A DNA stretch of 29,087 nucleotides, taken from assembly GCA_947285985.1 (NCBI GenBank), contig CAMYPB010000004.1:1-29087 (forward strand), in the 5' to 3' direction. The stretch is from an uncultured Holosporaceae bacterium (GTDB lineage Bacteria > Pseudomonadota > Alphaproteobacteria > RUG11792). Each line of letters begins with the position of its first letter. Position 1 is the stretch's first letter. Shown piece by piece: positions 8,491 to 16,761 of the stretch. Made by a program: the position numbers and the translations under genes. Below the pieces are notes generated by a model that was not told where the DNA came from, searched no databases, and saw nothing but the letters and a program-made list of their open reading frames with translations.

Positions 8491-8569
8491 AATGCGTTTT
8501 GTGAGGTATTGGGCGTCGAATTTTTCCACAAGTTTTTCACATAAAAATTTTTCTCCTCAAAAACGCATT
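8491..8569. repeat. Long imperfect inverted repeat enclosing two DnaA-box-like motifs
   Basis: AATGCGTTTT-G-TGAGG (8491-8506) pairs with CCTCA-AAAACGCATT (8555-8569), making 15 bp with one bulged base, around a 48-base AT-rich loop. The loop contains TTTTCCACA (8522-8530) and TTTTTCACA (8533-8541), both matching TTWTNCACA, in the same orientation and 2 bases apart. A TTAA-N7-TTAA site overlaps the right arm. The arrangement suggests a replication- or cell-cycle-controlled element, or simply the regulatory region of the poly-G gene. Confidence 0.4.
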
Positions 8570-8582
8570 AACAAATTTTTAA
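8568..8582. promoter_or_regulatory. CtrA-box-like site TTAA-N7-TTAA
   Basis: TTAACAAATTTTTAA matches the full CtrA consensus. It lies 63 bases upstream of the ATG at 8645 and touches the inverted repeat with DnaA-box-like motifs. The distance fits a promoter site for the poly-G gene. Chance occurrence is possible in such AT-rich DNA. Confidence 0.3.
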
Positions 8583-8644
8583 GTATTCTTTGATAGCATG
8601 TTCTTGATGATGTTCAATACGGTGTATTTTTTATGGAGGATTTT

Positions 8645-9247
8645 ATGAAGAGATACACAAAATTTTTTGCATTAGTTATAACTCCATTATTATCAAGTAA
8701 TTCGTTCTCCTATTCTTTAGGGGGGGGGGGGGCAAATACTTCCCATAACGAACACTATATTATGAATTTCTTAGGAAATACTAATGATTTCAAAAAAACG
8801 ACGATTGAGAATGGAAAACCAAAGGATCAGGGATTTCCAGACGAAACGCACAATATCGCTCAAGGCTTGAGAGAAATTTATAGTAAAGTCAATGCATTAG
8901 AAATAAATCAAGATTTAATCACAGAATTGCAAGAGAAAAATCAAGATTTAATTGAAGGGATCGGGCAATTACAATCAGATCTTCGGAATATTATGGATAT
9001 AATTCATAAAAATAAAGCTAATCATATGGCTGATCACTTGAATCAATTGCACACTATGATGAAGGGTGATGAAGCAACCGAAAAAATGTTTGCAGCAATA
9101 AAGAACGACTTGCATTCTCTTGAAGCTAAAGAAAGTAACATATACAAAACTCTCAATAAAATTGTGAACTGGAATCCTGAAAGTGATGATTATCATACAT
9201 TACCTGAAAGTGATGATACAAAGATATCAATTGAGGTAAAACAATAA
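8645..9247 (+). CDS. Secreted coiled-coil protein with poly-G tract, candidate phase-variable surface protein
   Basis: I do not recognise the family. The 200-aa product begins with a signal peptide (MKRYTKFFALVITPLLSSNS, cleavage near residue 22-24). A Gly run encoded by 13 consecutive G (8720-8732, Gly26-Gly29 plus the first base of Ala30) comes directly after it. The mature part is hydrophilic and largely helical, with a near-duplicated EINQDLITELQ / EKNQDLIEGIG segment and heptad-like leucines (about residues 80-165) suggesting a coiled coil. The C-terminus repeats PESDD. ATG 8645 is preferred over the in-frame ATG at 8633 because GGAGGA (8635-8640) lies 4 nt before it. One G fewer gives a stop after about ten codons (TGA), and one more gives TAA after four, so slippage would switch expression off. 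A terminator follows at 9398. Surface exposure is inference. Confidence 0.75.
   Translation: MKRYTKFFALVITPLLSSNSFSYSLGGGGANTSHNEHYIMNFLGNTNDFKKTTIENGKPKDQGFPDETHNIAQGLREIYSKVNALEINQDLITELQEKNQDLIEGIGQLQSDLRNIMDIIHKNKANHMADHLNQLHTMMKGDEATEKMFAAIKNDLHSLEAKESNIYKTLNKIVNWNPESDDYHTLPESDDTKISIEVKQ
8720..8732 (+). repeat. Homopolymeric G13 tract inside a coding region
   Basis: Thirteen uninterrupted G lie in the open reading frame at 8645, just past the signal-peptide codons. The reading frame is open at 13 G and closed at 12 or 14. The longest other G-run I noticed is the 7 in mipZ. Such tracts are classical slipped-strand mispairing switches. Confidence 0.9.
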
Positions 9248-9397
9248 ACCCCCTACATAACAACGAGTCCGATAAATTCAACAACATTATTATTTCAAAT
9301 GGAGGATTACAATAATTATTCTAACACACTAATGATAATTTGTATAGTACTTTTTTAGAAAATTTTTCTATCCAAAAAATTTTTCTATTCAAAAATG

Positions 9398-9428
9398 GAC
9401 GGTCATGTTTTATTGATCGTCTTTTTTT
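9398..9428 (+). terminator. Rho-independent terminator downstream of the poly-G gene
   Basis: GACGGTCA (9398-9405) pairs with TGATCGTC (9414-9421) with one G-U pair and an 8-nt loop. Seven T follow (9422-9428) and a run of A precedes. The 150 bases between the stop at 9247 and this hairpin hold no gene I can support; they include an orphan GGAGGA at 9301. Confidence 0.75.
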
Positions 9429-9540
9429 GTGCGGAATACATAACAATCTGAAAAAAAGTTGTGTACGAAATGTCATGATGTTCATATATCCGTGTTATAT
9501 TGGGTTTATATATAATTTTTTTTAAATGGAGAAAATAAAA

Positions 9541-11046
9541 ATGAATAATATAAAACTCAATGCATTTGTGAGATATAAAGATGGGGGGAGACTTCCTATC
9601 GTCTTGCAATCCCTCAATATCGAGGAATCCGAGAATAATAGGCCATCCTCAAATATTTCTGTGATCATTGATGATGAGAATGTCATCGATTTTCAAGATA
9701 ATATTATCTCGCATATAGAGATCATGATGAATGACGATACTATATTTTTCAAGGGTTCCATACAAAAGATCGAAAAATGTGGTGATAATAATATAATAAC
9801 ATTGTATCTCGAGAATAATATCACGAGGTATACATATGGGATGAATAATGATGAAAATACGAGGATCATGAATTTTGAGGTATTGGATTATGAGAGGTTT
9901 CTCGACGTATATCAAAATAACTCCATAATACAGCACCTTGATAATATCTTTAATATTGATGATTTTATTTTGAAGGATAGTCTTTCTATTGTTAGGGATA
10001 ATCGACGTTCTATCCGCGAGATAAATCTCAATATAACATGTTCCTGGATTTCGAAGGTTGAGGGTGAGTTTGAGATCTCGAATATAATACGTAATAAATT
10101 TCAAGGTGGGTATATATCGACGATTACTCCCAAATCGTTCGAAGAATCATGGCCATGTTTTGGAGATCGTGTATCCCGTCATAATTCGAATTCTCTGCGT
10201 TCTAGATATTATGTTGGGAGATCGAGGTTGTCTATACAACATGATATACACGATAAAAATTTCGGAGACAAAATAATCCCGATTTCAAAGGATTATAATG
10301 TGAATTATAGGCGATACGATTGTCTATTATCCATATGCTATGAATACGATCAATATCGTCGTGAGAAAATTGTATCAAAATTTAGGAATCCTTTTCTCGA
10401 CAACCAAAATGTTGGTATATCAAAGGATATCAACATAAATCTCGGAAATATATACGAATATCTAGAAAATCCAACGGATACATCATTTTTCAGACATAAT
10501 AAAAAAGCGGACGAAATTTTAGAGTATACGACAAAAATGATAACAAGTTATCTATTATTTTCCATGAGGGATAGTATATTGAAATTTGGTGTACCCTTCT
10601 CTTTGGAGACGAGTATCCTCAAGACATCATCATGGATAAATTTTAAAGGTACGCCCTACAAAATAACGAAGCTCGAATTTTCTATATCGAGAGATGAAAG
10701 GATCATAAAAATAGAGGCCAAAACATTTTCTAATCCTGATATTATAAAAAAATTAAATGGGAAAGATAATATCCTTGAATATTCGTATGTCAACGACAAT
10801 GATAAAAATGATGACGATAACCCAATGGAAGAGCATCATAATATCATCCACGATATCGTCGTGCAAAACGATGGTATATCACAACTGAACATGATAAAAA
10901 ATCTCGTTAAAAATGAGAGGGTCAATAAAAAACAGATAGATCATTTCCTGAATGATCATAGAACGACCATACAAATTATCGCAAATCCAATAAAAACGAA
11001 ACAATGCGAAGAGAAGATCTATGAAATAGGATTCAATATGACATAA
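9541..11046 (+). CDS. Unrecognised 501-aa protein, possibly phage/GTA tail or baseplate related
   Basis: No confident family. The N-terminal 100 residues look beta-rich (LNAFVRYKDGGRLPIVLQSL; IIDDENVIDFQDN; DDTIFFKGSIQKIE), similar in style to tail-hub or baseplate domains. The middle contains a recognisable-looking block TCSWISKVEGEFEISNI followed by GGYISTITPKSFEESWP and FGDRVSR. I associate this pattern with conserved phage- or gene-transfer-agent-linked hypothetical proteins of rickettsial endosymbionts, from memory and unverified. There is no signal peptide and no membrane helix. The last about 90 residues are a polar extension rich in Asp, Asn and His. ATG 9541 is chosen because GGAG (9528-9531) sits 9 nt upstream; the in-frame ATG at 9526 overlaps that sequence and has no Shine-Dalgarno. 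It is convergent with tRNA-Gln, 6 bases away, and has no terminator of its own. Confidence 0.6.
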   Translation: MNNIKLNAFVRYKDGGRLPIVLQSLNIEESENNRPSSNISVIIDDENVIDFQDNIISHIEIMMNDDTIFFKGSIQKIEKCGDNNIITLYLENNITRYTYGMNNDENTRIMNFEVLDYERFLDVYQNNSIIQHLDNIFNIDDFILKDSLSIVRDNRRSIREINLNITCSWISKVEGEFEISNIIRNKFQGGYISTITPKSFEESWPCFGDRVSRHNSNSLRSRYYVGRSRLSIQHDIHDKNFGDKIIPISKDYNVNYRRYDCLLSICYEYDQYRREKIVSKFRNPFLDNQNVGISKDININLGNIYEYLENPTDTSFFRHNKKADEILEYTTKMITSYLLFSMRDSILKFGVPFSLETSILKTSSWINFKGTPYKITKLEFSISRDERIIKIEAKTFSNPDIIKKLNGKDNILEYSYVNDNDKNDDDNPMEEHHNIIHDIVVQNDGISQLNMIKNLVKNERVNKKQIDHFLNDHRTTIQIIANPIKTKQCEEKIYEIGFNMT

Positions 11047-11052
11047 AAAAGA

Positions 11053-11126
11053 TGGCTGGAGGACCTGGATTCGAACCAAGGTTGACCGGTCCAGAGCCGG
11101 ACGTTCTACCGCTAAACTATCCTCCA
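11053..11126 (-). tRNA. tRNA-Gln (anticodon CTG)
   Basis: The 74-nt minus-strand sequence folds as a cloverleaf. The acceptor is TGGAGGA/TCCTCCA, followed by an encoded discriminator G and CCA. The D arm contains AGCGGTAG. The anticodon loop is CTCTGGA with anticodon CTG. The T arm is CTTGG-TTCGAAT-CCAGG. A U1-A72 first pair is typical of tRNA-Gln. Four pairs of the anticodon stem are Watson-Crick, and the outermost (27-43) is a T-T mismatch. It decodes CAG. A near-consensus promoter lies directly upstream. Anticodon position was read by eye. Confidence 0.93.
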
Positions 11127-11136
11127 ATAATTTCTT

Positions 11137-11164
11137 ATTATACCACATTTTATAATATTGTCAA
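11137..11164 (-). promoter_or_regulatory. Sigma-70 promoter of tRNA-Gln
   Basis: On the minus strand TTGACA (11164-11159) and TATAAT (11142-11137) are both perfect consensus boxes with a 16-bp spacer. Transcription would begin near 11130, a few bases before the tRNA 5' end at 11126. This is the clearest housekeeping promoter in the window. Confidence 0.85.
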
Positions 11165-11172
11165 TATTATTT

Positions 11173-13377
11173 TTAATGTGAAATTATAGAGTTATAGATA
11201 TATTTGTTTTCTGATTCAGAGATACCTCCTATATTTTTGAGGTTGAAAGAGAGGGAGAATCCACTTTTTGGTTTTATATCCTGGTCGTGATATTTTGATT
11301 TGTATATTCCGCATGCGAATTCCAGGCATTCGTTTTTATACTTCAAAAATAATCCACGGGTTATATTTCTATTTGCGTGTTTATTTTTCATATCGAAGAC
11401 AGTTGAGGTTATTATGTTCCAGTTTTGATTTAAGTTGTATCCAATTGAGATTCCGAGGAGTGATGTGTCATTCATATTTTTCAATATTTTATTTTTTCTT
11501 TTATCGAAGAAGTATGCACCGTCTAATATTATATTGTGTATTTTGAGGGAGGATCCCATTTCGAACATACTCACTTTTTCGAGGTATGGAATTCCGATGG
11601 ATCGCGAACGAAATGTGATGGAATCTGAGGGTTGCCAGATTATTCTCGCGACATTTTCTGAGGATTTTTTTTCGCGGATATCTATATTTCGATTTTTGAG
11701 GGTTATGCTCCTTCCTATGAAGAAGTTTATATTTCGTCTTTTTTTATCGTATACTTCGTTTTCGAGGCCTATAGAAATCCTATCGGAATTATCTATCCTG
11801 TCCATATTTCCGTAGCGATTCATAGAGAATATTTTGAGATCATCAAAATTATCGAAAATTGAATCTTCATTTATGAGGCTATATTTTTTGTCGTGTGAGG
11901 TCATAACACTCGTGAACGAAATTTTCGGGGAGACGATACATTTTTTGTTATGAAAAATTGTTTTGGCTTTGAAAGGCATCTTCCAGGATAGACTATTCTC
12001 AATGATAGGGGCCATCAGATTTTTTTGTTTGTTATTATTATGTTTATTGTTGTGATAATATATATCGCATCCAAGAGATGAATATATATCAAATATAGAG
12101 TGGTATTTTATTATATTTCTATTCCACGACAATTTATTGTTTGTGTGGAGCATATTTTTTGTATAGATATTTTGATTTTCTATCTCATTGTTTTTTCTGT
12201 TGAGATATGTTGTTTTGTTATCGAAATATAAAATACCATCTAATACGTTCGTTTGTTTTTTATTGAATTTGAAGGATGGAAAAATTTTAGGGTCTGCATC
12301 ATGATTTGTTGTTTGAAAGACGTGGCCTGACAGAGTCATGAAATAATTATCATCAAATTTATCGAAAACTATTTTGGATTCTGTGGATTTTTTTGAGACG
12401 ATTGATCCTTTATTGTGATTTCGATCGACTGGATATTTCGAGAGATACGTCATATCACTGACTCTATTTAGACGTATAAAGAGTTGTTTATTGTCGAGAT
12501 TATAGGATTTCCACGAGATATCCGTGTGCCATCTATTATGTTGTTCTGCGATATGGATATTTTTATTTTTTGATCTTGAAAGTATACTTCCTCCAATAAA
12601 GAGATCTCCGTTATAAAAGAGTTGTCTATACTCACTCGATAATAGTCCTCTATTTCGAAACATAATAAAAGGTGTAATTTTTAGGTCACGATCATTTCCA
12701 AGGACCATATAATAAGGAATTCCAATTATTTTTCCTGTGTCATTATTCGAACTTATGATAGGAGTTAGGAATCCTGTTGTTCGTTTTATCGTGAAGGAAG
12801 GATGACTGAAATACGGAAAATAAAGGATAGAATGTCCTTTTATTCGAAATCTAACGTGTCTATACGTGAATGTTTTTTTCTTGTCGTCGTATATAACGTC
12901 GTCTGCCAATAAATCCCACAACGTATGACTACACTTCTCATTTTCATAGCATGGAGAATAACTCGCATTTTCAAATGTAAAAATATTTCCGTTTTTTTTC
13001 GCGGTTTTTGCGTGTACATGGGATTTATCATTGAAAACAATTTTCATTGAATTTATGATACCTTTTTTGAAATCTTCATCTATCTCAATATCCGATCCAG
13101 ATATCACATCTCCTGTGTATTCTTTTATCTTCGAATTTCCTGTCAGATTGATTTGCCTTGTTTTTCTATTATATTGAATTTTATTTGTATTTAAGACACG
13201 TTTTTTGTTTTGTGAAATAATCTGCGTGACGACGACATTTCCAGAGGCCGAAATTATATCGTTTTCTGAATCGTATGATATGGAATCTGCATCCATAAAA
13301 ATTTCTGAAAATGCAATATTTTGCGAATACAAAACAAACAAAAAAACAAAAAAGAGACGTATGAAAGACACAAGCAT
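11173..13377 (-). CDS. lptD: LPS-assembly outer-membrane protein LptD
   Basis: LptD is the outer-membrane beta-barrel that, with LptE, inserts lipopolysaccharide into the outer leaflet. The 734-aa protein has a signal peptide (about residues 1-24). An OstA/LptA-like periplasmic domain follows (about 25-130), with repeated beta motifs such as ADSISYDSENDIISASGNV and GDVISGSDIEID. Next comes the LptD junction with the cysteine-bearing segment ASYSPCYENEKCSHTLW (about 158-174) and the conserved FRIKGHSILYFPYFSHP and RTTGFLTPIIS (about 197-225). The rest is barrel, dense in aromatic and polar alternation. Its presence implies this organism makes LPS or lipooligosaccharide. It lies 39 bases downstream of carD on the same strand and may be cotranscribed. 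Asn/Lys-rich loops reflect the AT-rich genome. Confidence 0.92.
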   Translation of the reverse strand: MLVSFIRLFFVFLFVLYSQNIAFSEIFMDADSISYDSENDIISASGNVVVTQIISQNKKRVLNTNKIQYNRKTRQINLTGNSKIKEYTGDVISGSDIEIDEDFKKGIINSMKIVFNDKSHVHAKTAKKNGNIFTFENASYSPCYENEKCSHTLWDLLADDVIYDDKKKTFTYRHVRFRIKGHSILYFPYFSHPSFTIKRTTGFLTPIISSNNDTGKIIGIPYYMVLGNDRDLKITPFIMFRNRGLLSSEYRQLFYNGDLFIGGSILSRSKNKNIHIAEQHNRWHTDISWKSYNLDNKQLFIRLNRVSDMTYLSKYPVDRNHNKGSIVSKKSTESKIVFDKFDDNYFMTLSGHVFQTTNHDADPKIFPSFKFNKKQTNVLDGILYFDNKTTYLNRKNNEIENQNIYTKNMLHTNNKLSWNRNIIKYHSIFDIYSSLGCDIYYHNNKHNNNKQKNLMAPIIENSLSWKMPFKAKTIFHNKKCIVSPKISFTSVMTSHDKKYSLINEDSIFDNFDDLKIFSMNRYGNMDRIDNSDRISIGLENEVYDKKRRNINFFIGRSITLKNRNIDIREKKSSENVARIIWQPSDSITFRSRSIGIPYLEKVSMFEMGSSLKIHNIILDGAYFFDKRKNKILKNMNDTSLLGISIGYNLNQNWNIITSTVFDMKNKHANRNITRGLFLKYKNECLEFACGIYKSKYHDQDIKPKSGFSLSFNLKNIGGISESENKYIYNSIISH

Positions 13378-13416
13378 TTTTATGAAAATTGTTTATAAGT
13401 ATATACTACACAAAAA

Positions 13417-13914
13417 TCAAGCTGCTTGTAAAATTTTCTCTAATTTTTGGACGGCTGATTCTTCATCGATATTTTCGAGGACGGCCAATTCTCTTGATAG
13501 TCTATCCATTGCATTTTGGAATATCTGACGTTCACTGAAGGATTGGAGTGCGTCTCCTCCTTCTTTGTATAATTCTCTTAGGACTTCCGCGATGGACGAA
13601 GGATCTCCTGAATTTATTTTATTTTCGTATTCCTGCGCGCGTTTACTCCACATTATACGTTTTTTCTTGGATTTTTGAGATAAAACTTCCAAGGCGCTTT
13701 CCATTTGTTCGTGCGTGAGGATTTTTCGAAGACCTGATTCCAAAGCCTTTTTGATAGGAACTTTCAATGTTAGATTCGTCTTTTGGAAACTGATGATGAA
13801 AAATTTTATTGTCTCACCCGCGACTTCGAATTCTTCTATACCATCTAGTTTTCCAACGCCATGAGAAGGATAAACAACCCACGACCCAACACTAAACATA
13901 TCATGATCTTTCAT
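13417..13914 (-). CDS. carD: CarD-family transcriptional regulator
   Basis: CarD/CdnL proteins bind the RNA polymerase beta subunit through a Tudor-like domain shared with Mfd and stabilise open promoter complexes, notably at rRNA promoters. From the chosen start (MKDHDMFSVGS) the protein is 165 aa. The polymerase-interacting domain begins FSVGSWVVYPSHGVGKLDGIE, which is the family signature, and runs to about residue 60. The remaining helical DNA-binding domain includes KKKRIMWSKRAQEYENKI and a Trp in the expected place. The reading frame is open for 21 further codons upstream (ATG at 13977), but those residues are atypical of the family, so 13914 is preferred; the next Met (13899) is also possible. 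It lies directly upstream of lptD, 39 bases apart. Confidence 0.92.
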   Translation of the reverse strand: MKDHDMFSVGSWVVYPSHGVGKLDGIEEFEVAGETIKFFIISFQKTNLTLKVPIKKALESGLRKILTHEQMESALEVLSQKSKKKRIMWSKRAQEYENKINSGDPSSIAEVLRELYKEGGDALQSFSERQIFQNAMDRLSRELAVLENIDEESAVQKLEKILQAA

Positions 13915-14045
13915 TTTTATAAAGTACCCAAGTGATATCAATAAAAAACAATGTGTATTGTAGCATATTTTTTTCAATAAATCAAGAAATAGCTTCTAAC
14001 AATATTTTGTATATCATAAATAATACATTAAAATTATATAAAATC

Positions 14046-14077
14046 TTAATATTTTTATTGTATAATAAAAATATTAA
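14046..14077. repeat. All-AT hairpin at the 3' end of the antiporter gene
   Basis: TTAATATTTTTATT (14046-14059) and AATAAAAATATTAA (14064-14077) form a perfect 14-bp stem with the 4-nt loop GTAT, overlapping the last codons and stop of the antiporter gene. With no G-C pairs and no clean U-run on either side it would be a weak terminator at best. Confidence 0.4.
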
Positions 14078-15347
14078 TTATAATACTAATGGGAAGTATT
14101 ATTAGGGCGGACCACATGATATATCCAATAAAAGAGGGCATTTTTATTCCTTTTTTTTCTGATATAGATCTGACCATCATATTTGGGGCGTTTCCTATAT
14201 ATGTCATGGATCCCATCACGACGGAACTTATTGATATTGCGACGAGTATATCTTTTTGGACATACATTAATTCTTGGGGATTTCCTCCTGCTATATTGAA
14301 GAAGAGGAGATATGAAGGGGCGTTATCCAGGAAGGATGATGCCATTCCACACATCCAGAAATAAATATTTGAAATACTATGTCCTTTAGATAGATCGACA
14401 ATAAAATGATGTATATCTTCAGAATTTTCATTTAATATAAAAATAACGGGGGCTATAACTATGAATATAACGAGGAATGTTCTTGCGACCTCTGAAAAAG
14501 GACTGAAATCTATATGTTCCTTATTATTCTTACTCTTTATAAAGGAAATCAAACAGAACGATAACAATATTATATTCTTTATTGTACTAAAACTTATTTC
14601 AAAATTGAAGAGGAATAATGAATATTCTGAATTCGTGAAGACTATAAACACGGTGAATAATATGAGGATTATGTTATGTATTCCTTTTATACTACATTTA
14701 AATCCATGATTATTATCGAATATTTTTCTTTCTTTCCGAAGGATTATGGAATCTATAATATAGAGGACAGAAAGACATGATATAATGTATATAAACCATC
14801 CTGGAGATAATGATCTTATGAACCACGAAAATTCGATTCCATGAAGATATCCAAGGAGAAGAGGGGGATCTCCAAGGGGAGTCAAAAGACCCCCTATATT
14901 CGAGACGAGGAATATAAAGAATATAACGAGATGCGATTTATATATTCTATCCTCGTTCATCTTTAGGAAGGGACGTATGAATAACATCGATGCGCCCGTC
15001 GTCCCAATGAATGACGCAAATAAACTGCAAATCGATAGGAATATAATATTATTGAATGTCGAAGAATTCGCATCTATTTTTATGTGTATACCACAACTCA
15101 ACGTGAATAACGTGAATAACATTATAATAAAAGGTATATAATCGTGGAATAATGTTTCGTATAACAATTCACTAGACGACTCTATAAAACTATACGTGAA
15201 AATAATCGAAATTATTGATGTTGTGAATAATATCTCCTTCTCAAATTTATGCCAAATTTTAGGGGATAACAACGGAACGAAAGCAATCGACAACAAAACA
15301 AAAATAAGGGGAAAAGATAATAAAATTATTTCTATAGTAGATAACAT
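14055..15347 (-). CDS. NhaD-type Na+/H+ antiporter (CitMHS-like ion transporter superfamily)
   Basis: This 430-aa protein is hydrophobic throughout, with about 11-12 membrane segments. The central block GTTGASMLFIRPFLKMNEDR (about residues 115-134) and the loop SNIGGLLTPLGDPPLLLGYLHG (about 147-168) are characteristic of the NhaD / CitMHS_2 antiporters. The mirrored second half carries SSFLDNAPSYLLFFN and GSMTYIGNAPNMMVRSIS (about 335-410), the equivalent re-entrant motifs. Such proteins exchange sodium for protons and adjust cytoplasmic pH and sodium; they are common in obligate intracellular alphaproteobacteria. Substrate is inferred from family; a related organic-anion carrier is less likely. 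It sits between the M48 protease gene and carD, all on the minus strand, with 65 and 77-140 base gaps. Confidence 0.82.
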   Translation of the reverse strand: MLSTIEIILLSFPLIFVLLSIAFVPLLSPKIWHKFEKEILFTTSIISIIFTYSFIESSSELLYETLFHDYIPFIIMLFTLFTLSCGIHIKIDANSSTFNNIIFLSICSLFASFIGTTGASMLFIRPFLKMNEDRIYKSHLVIFFIFLVSNIGGLLTPLGDPPLLLGYLHGIEFSWFIRSLSPGWFIYIISCLSVLYIIDSIILRKERKIFDNNHGFKCSIKGIHNIILILFTVFIVFTNSEYSLFLFNFEISFSTIKNIILLSFCLISFIKSKNNKEHIDFSPFSEVARTFLVIFIVIAPVIFILNENSEDIHHFIVDLSKGHSISNIYFWMCGMASSFLDNAPSYLLFFNIAGGNPQELMYVQKDILVAISISSVVMGSMTYIGNAPNMMVRSISEKKGIKMPSFIGYIMWSALIILPISIIINIFIIQ

Positions 15348-15412
15348 TTTCCTAAAAACATATCATTTATCAAATATTATTTTTCATATTATATACGAAA
15401 TTTTGAAATAAC

Positions 15413-16717
15413 CTAGTTTTTTATTGCATTCAAAATATCGAGGGCCTGATTTTTAATAGCTTTGTCCTTCGATTTTAAGGCACGTTCCGCATGGATTTTT
15501 GCACTCTTCAAATCCCCCATAATAAACGATATATTCGCACTGCAAAGACTCGCATTCTCGTTTTTCCCCTGAATTGTATACATCTTTCCCAGCATATCGT
15601 ATATCGTTGCGTCGTCCTTATAGCGAAGTAACAATTTTTTTAAAAATTGTATTATTTTTTCGATATTATTGTTATTCTGATTCAATTCAGATGCAGAATG
15701 CGCACAGATTATCGAGAGATCGCGACATATGAGTTTTCGATTGTTCTCGAGGGCTTCCAAAGATATACGAACGGCCTCCTCCAATTTCTTTTGATTTGTC
15801 AAGATCATGGATTTTATTTCAGTGTAGTATGGATTATGCGGACTCTTCGACAACAATCTATCGATGAGCTCCAAAGATTTTCCGTACTCATGATTCCTAT
15901 AATACGCAATACTCCTCGCATAATCATCATTCTTCAAGAGAGAGATAGTGTTCTCAGGAGGATACGCGAGAGCTCGTATTTTATTTTTTATTTTCTGAAA
16001 ATTTTTCTCTAATTTTTCGATAAATGCAACTTTCTCAGGGGAGTATTTCACATTTTTCATGGAATTTTGATAGTCCTTGAATTTCGAGATACGATCCTCA
16101 GAGGAAGGGTGAGTCGACATATAATTGTTATTTATTTCGGGGGATTCCGCGAGTTTTTCGTGTATACTCACGAATCCATCGATGACAGGCCACCCCAATT
16201 TTTTGATCGCTTCTATAGAGGATGTGTCCGCCATATTCTCGATATTCCTCAATTTCGCGAGGGCGAGTCTTTGGGAGACATGTCCTCCCCCCGCAATCCC
16301 AAATATGAAGGGAGATGGATTCATCGAAATAATCGATGTTATCGTTCCAACGAGAATCGGAATGAGTCCAGACCTCTGAAAATTCCCACTCTCCGATAGA
16401 AATTTGATGATGTGACTCCCAGAAATATGACCAATCTCATGGGATAAAACCGCAATCAATTCCTTCACATTCGAACATTTCATGATCAATCCAACGTTTA
16501 TGATTATGTTCCCATTGATCGTCGCAGATGCATTCACAATATGACTGTCCGATATATAAATATCTATACGCTTCGTGACTTTCATCGCATCCTTGATGTC
16601 GTTCACAATGCCCGTTATGAACGTTTCAGATTCATCGTCCATGATAATTGATTCAGAATATGTTGCATTTGTCATAAATAAAAAACAAATTATTATCTTT
16701 TTAAGTGCACTTATCAT
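15413..16717 (-). CDS. Periplasmic M48 zinc metalloprotease with TPR domain (BepA-like)
   Basis: The protein is 434 aa from the chosen start. An N-terminal signal sequence (MISALKKIIICFLFMTNATYS) precedes an M48 peptidase domain with the zinc site HEIGH (His93, Glu94, His97; LSHEIGHISGSH) and the third ligand Glu160 in NIENMADTSS. A STHPSSEDRI motif closes the catalytic domain. The C-terminal third is helical and consistent with tetratricopeptide repeats (from about residue 270). BepA/YfgC-type proteins degrade or chaperone misassembled outer-membrane proteins, including LptD; lptD lies in the same minus-strand run, which is a suggestive pairing. The frame is open upstream to 16786 (ATG), giving a second hydrophobic stretch; I prefer 16717 because it yields a normal signal peptide. 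A parS begins 3 bases beyond 16786. Confidence 0.88.
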   Translation of the reverse strand: MISALKKIIICFLFMTNATYSESIIMDDESETFITGIVNDIKDAMKVTKRIDIYISDSHIVNASATINGNIIINVGLIMKCSNVKELIAVLSHEIGHISGSHIIKFLSESGNFQRSGLIPILVGTITSIISMNPSPFIFGIAGGGHVSQRLALAKLRNIENMADTSSIEAIKKLGWPVIDGFVSIHEKLAESPEINNNYMSTHPSSEDRISKFKDYQNSMKNVKYSPEKVAFIEKLEKNFQKIKNKIRALAYPPENTISLLKNDDYARSIAYYRNHEYGKSLELIDRLLSKSPHNPYYTEIKSMILTNQKKLEEAVRISLEALENNRKLICRDLSIICAHSASELNQNNNNIEKIIQFLKKLLLRYKDDATIYDMLGKMYTIQGKNENASLCSANISFIMGDLKSAKIHAERALKSKDKAIKNQALDILNAIKN

Positions 16718-16761
16718 AAAATTTATGATGAATCCAAAATAACACCACACAAACAAGATTA

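Noticed and set aside
9299..9358. 19-codon frame beginning MEDYNN after an orphan GGAGGA at 9301
   Set aside because: The GGAGGA lies inside the putative start rather than before it, no start codon follows at proper spacing, and the peptide resembles nothing.
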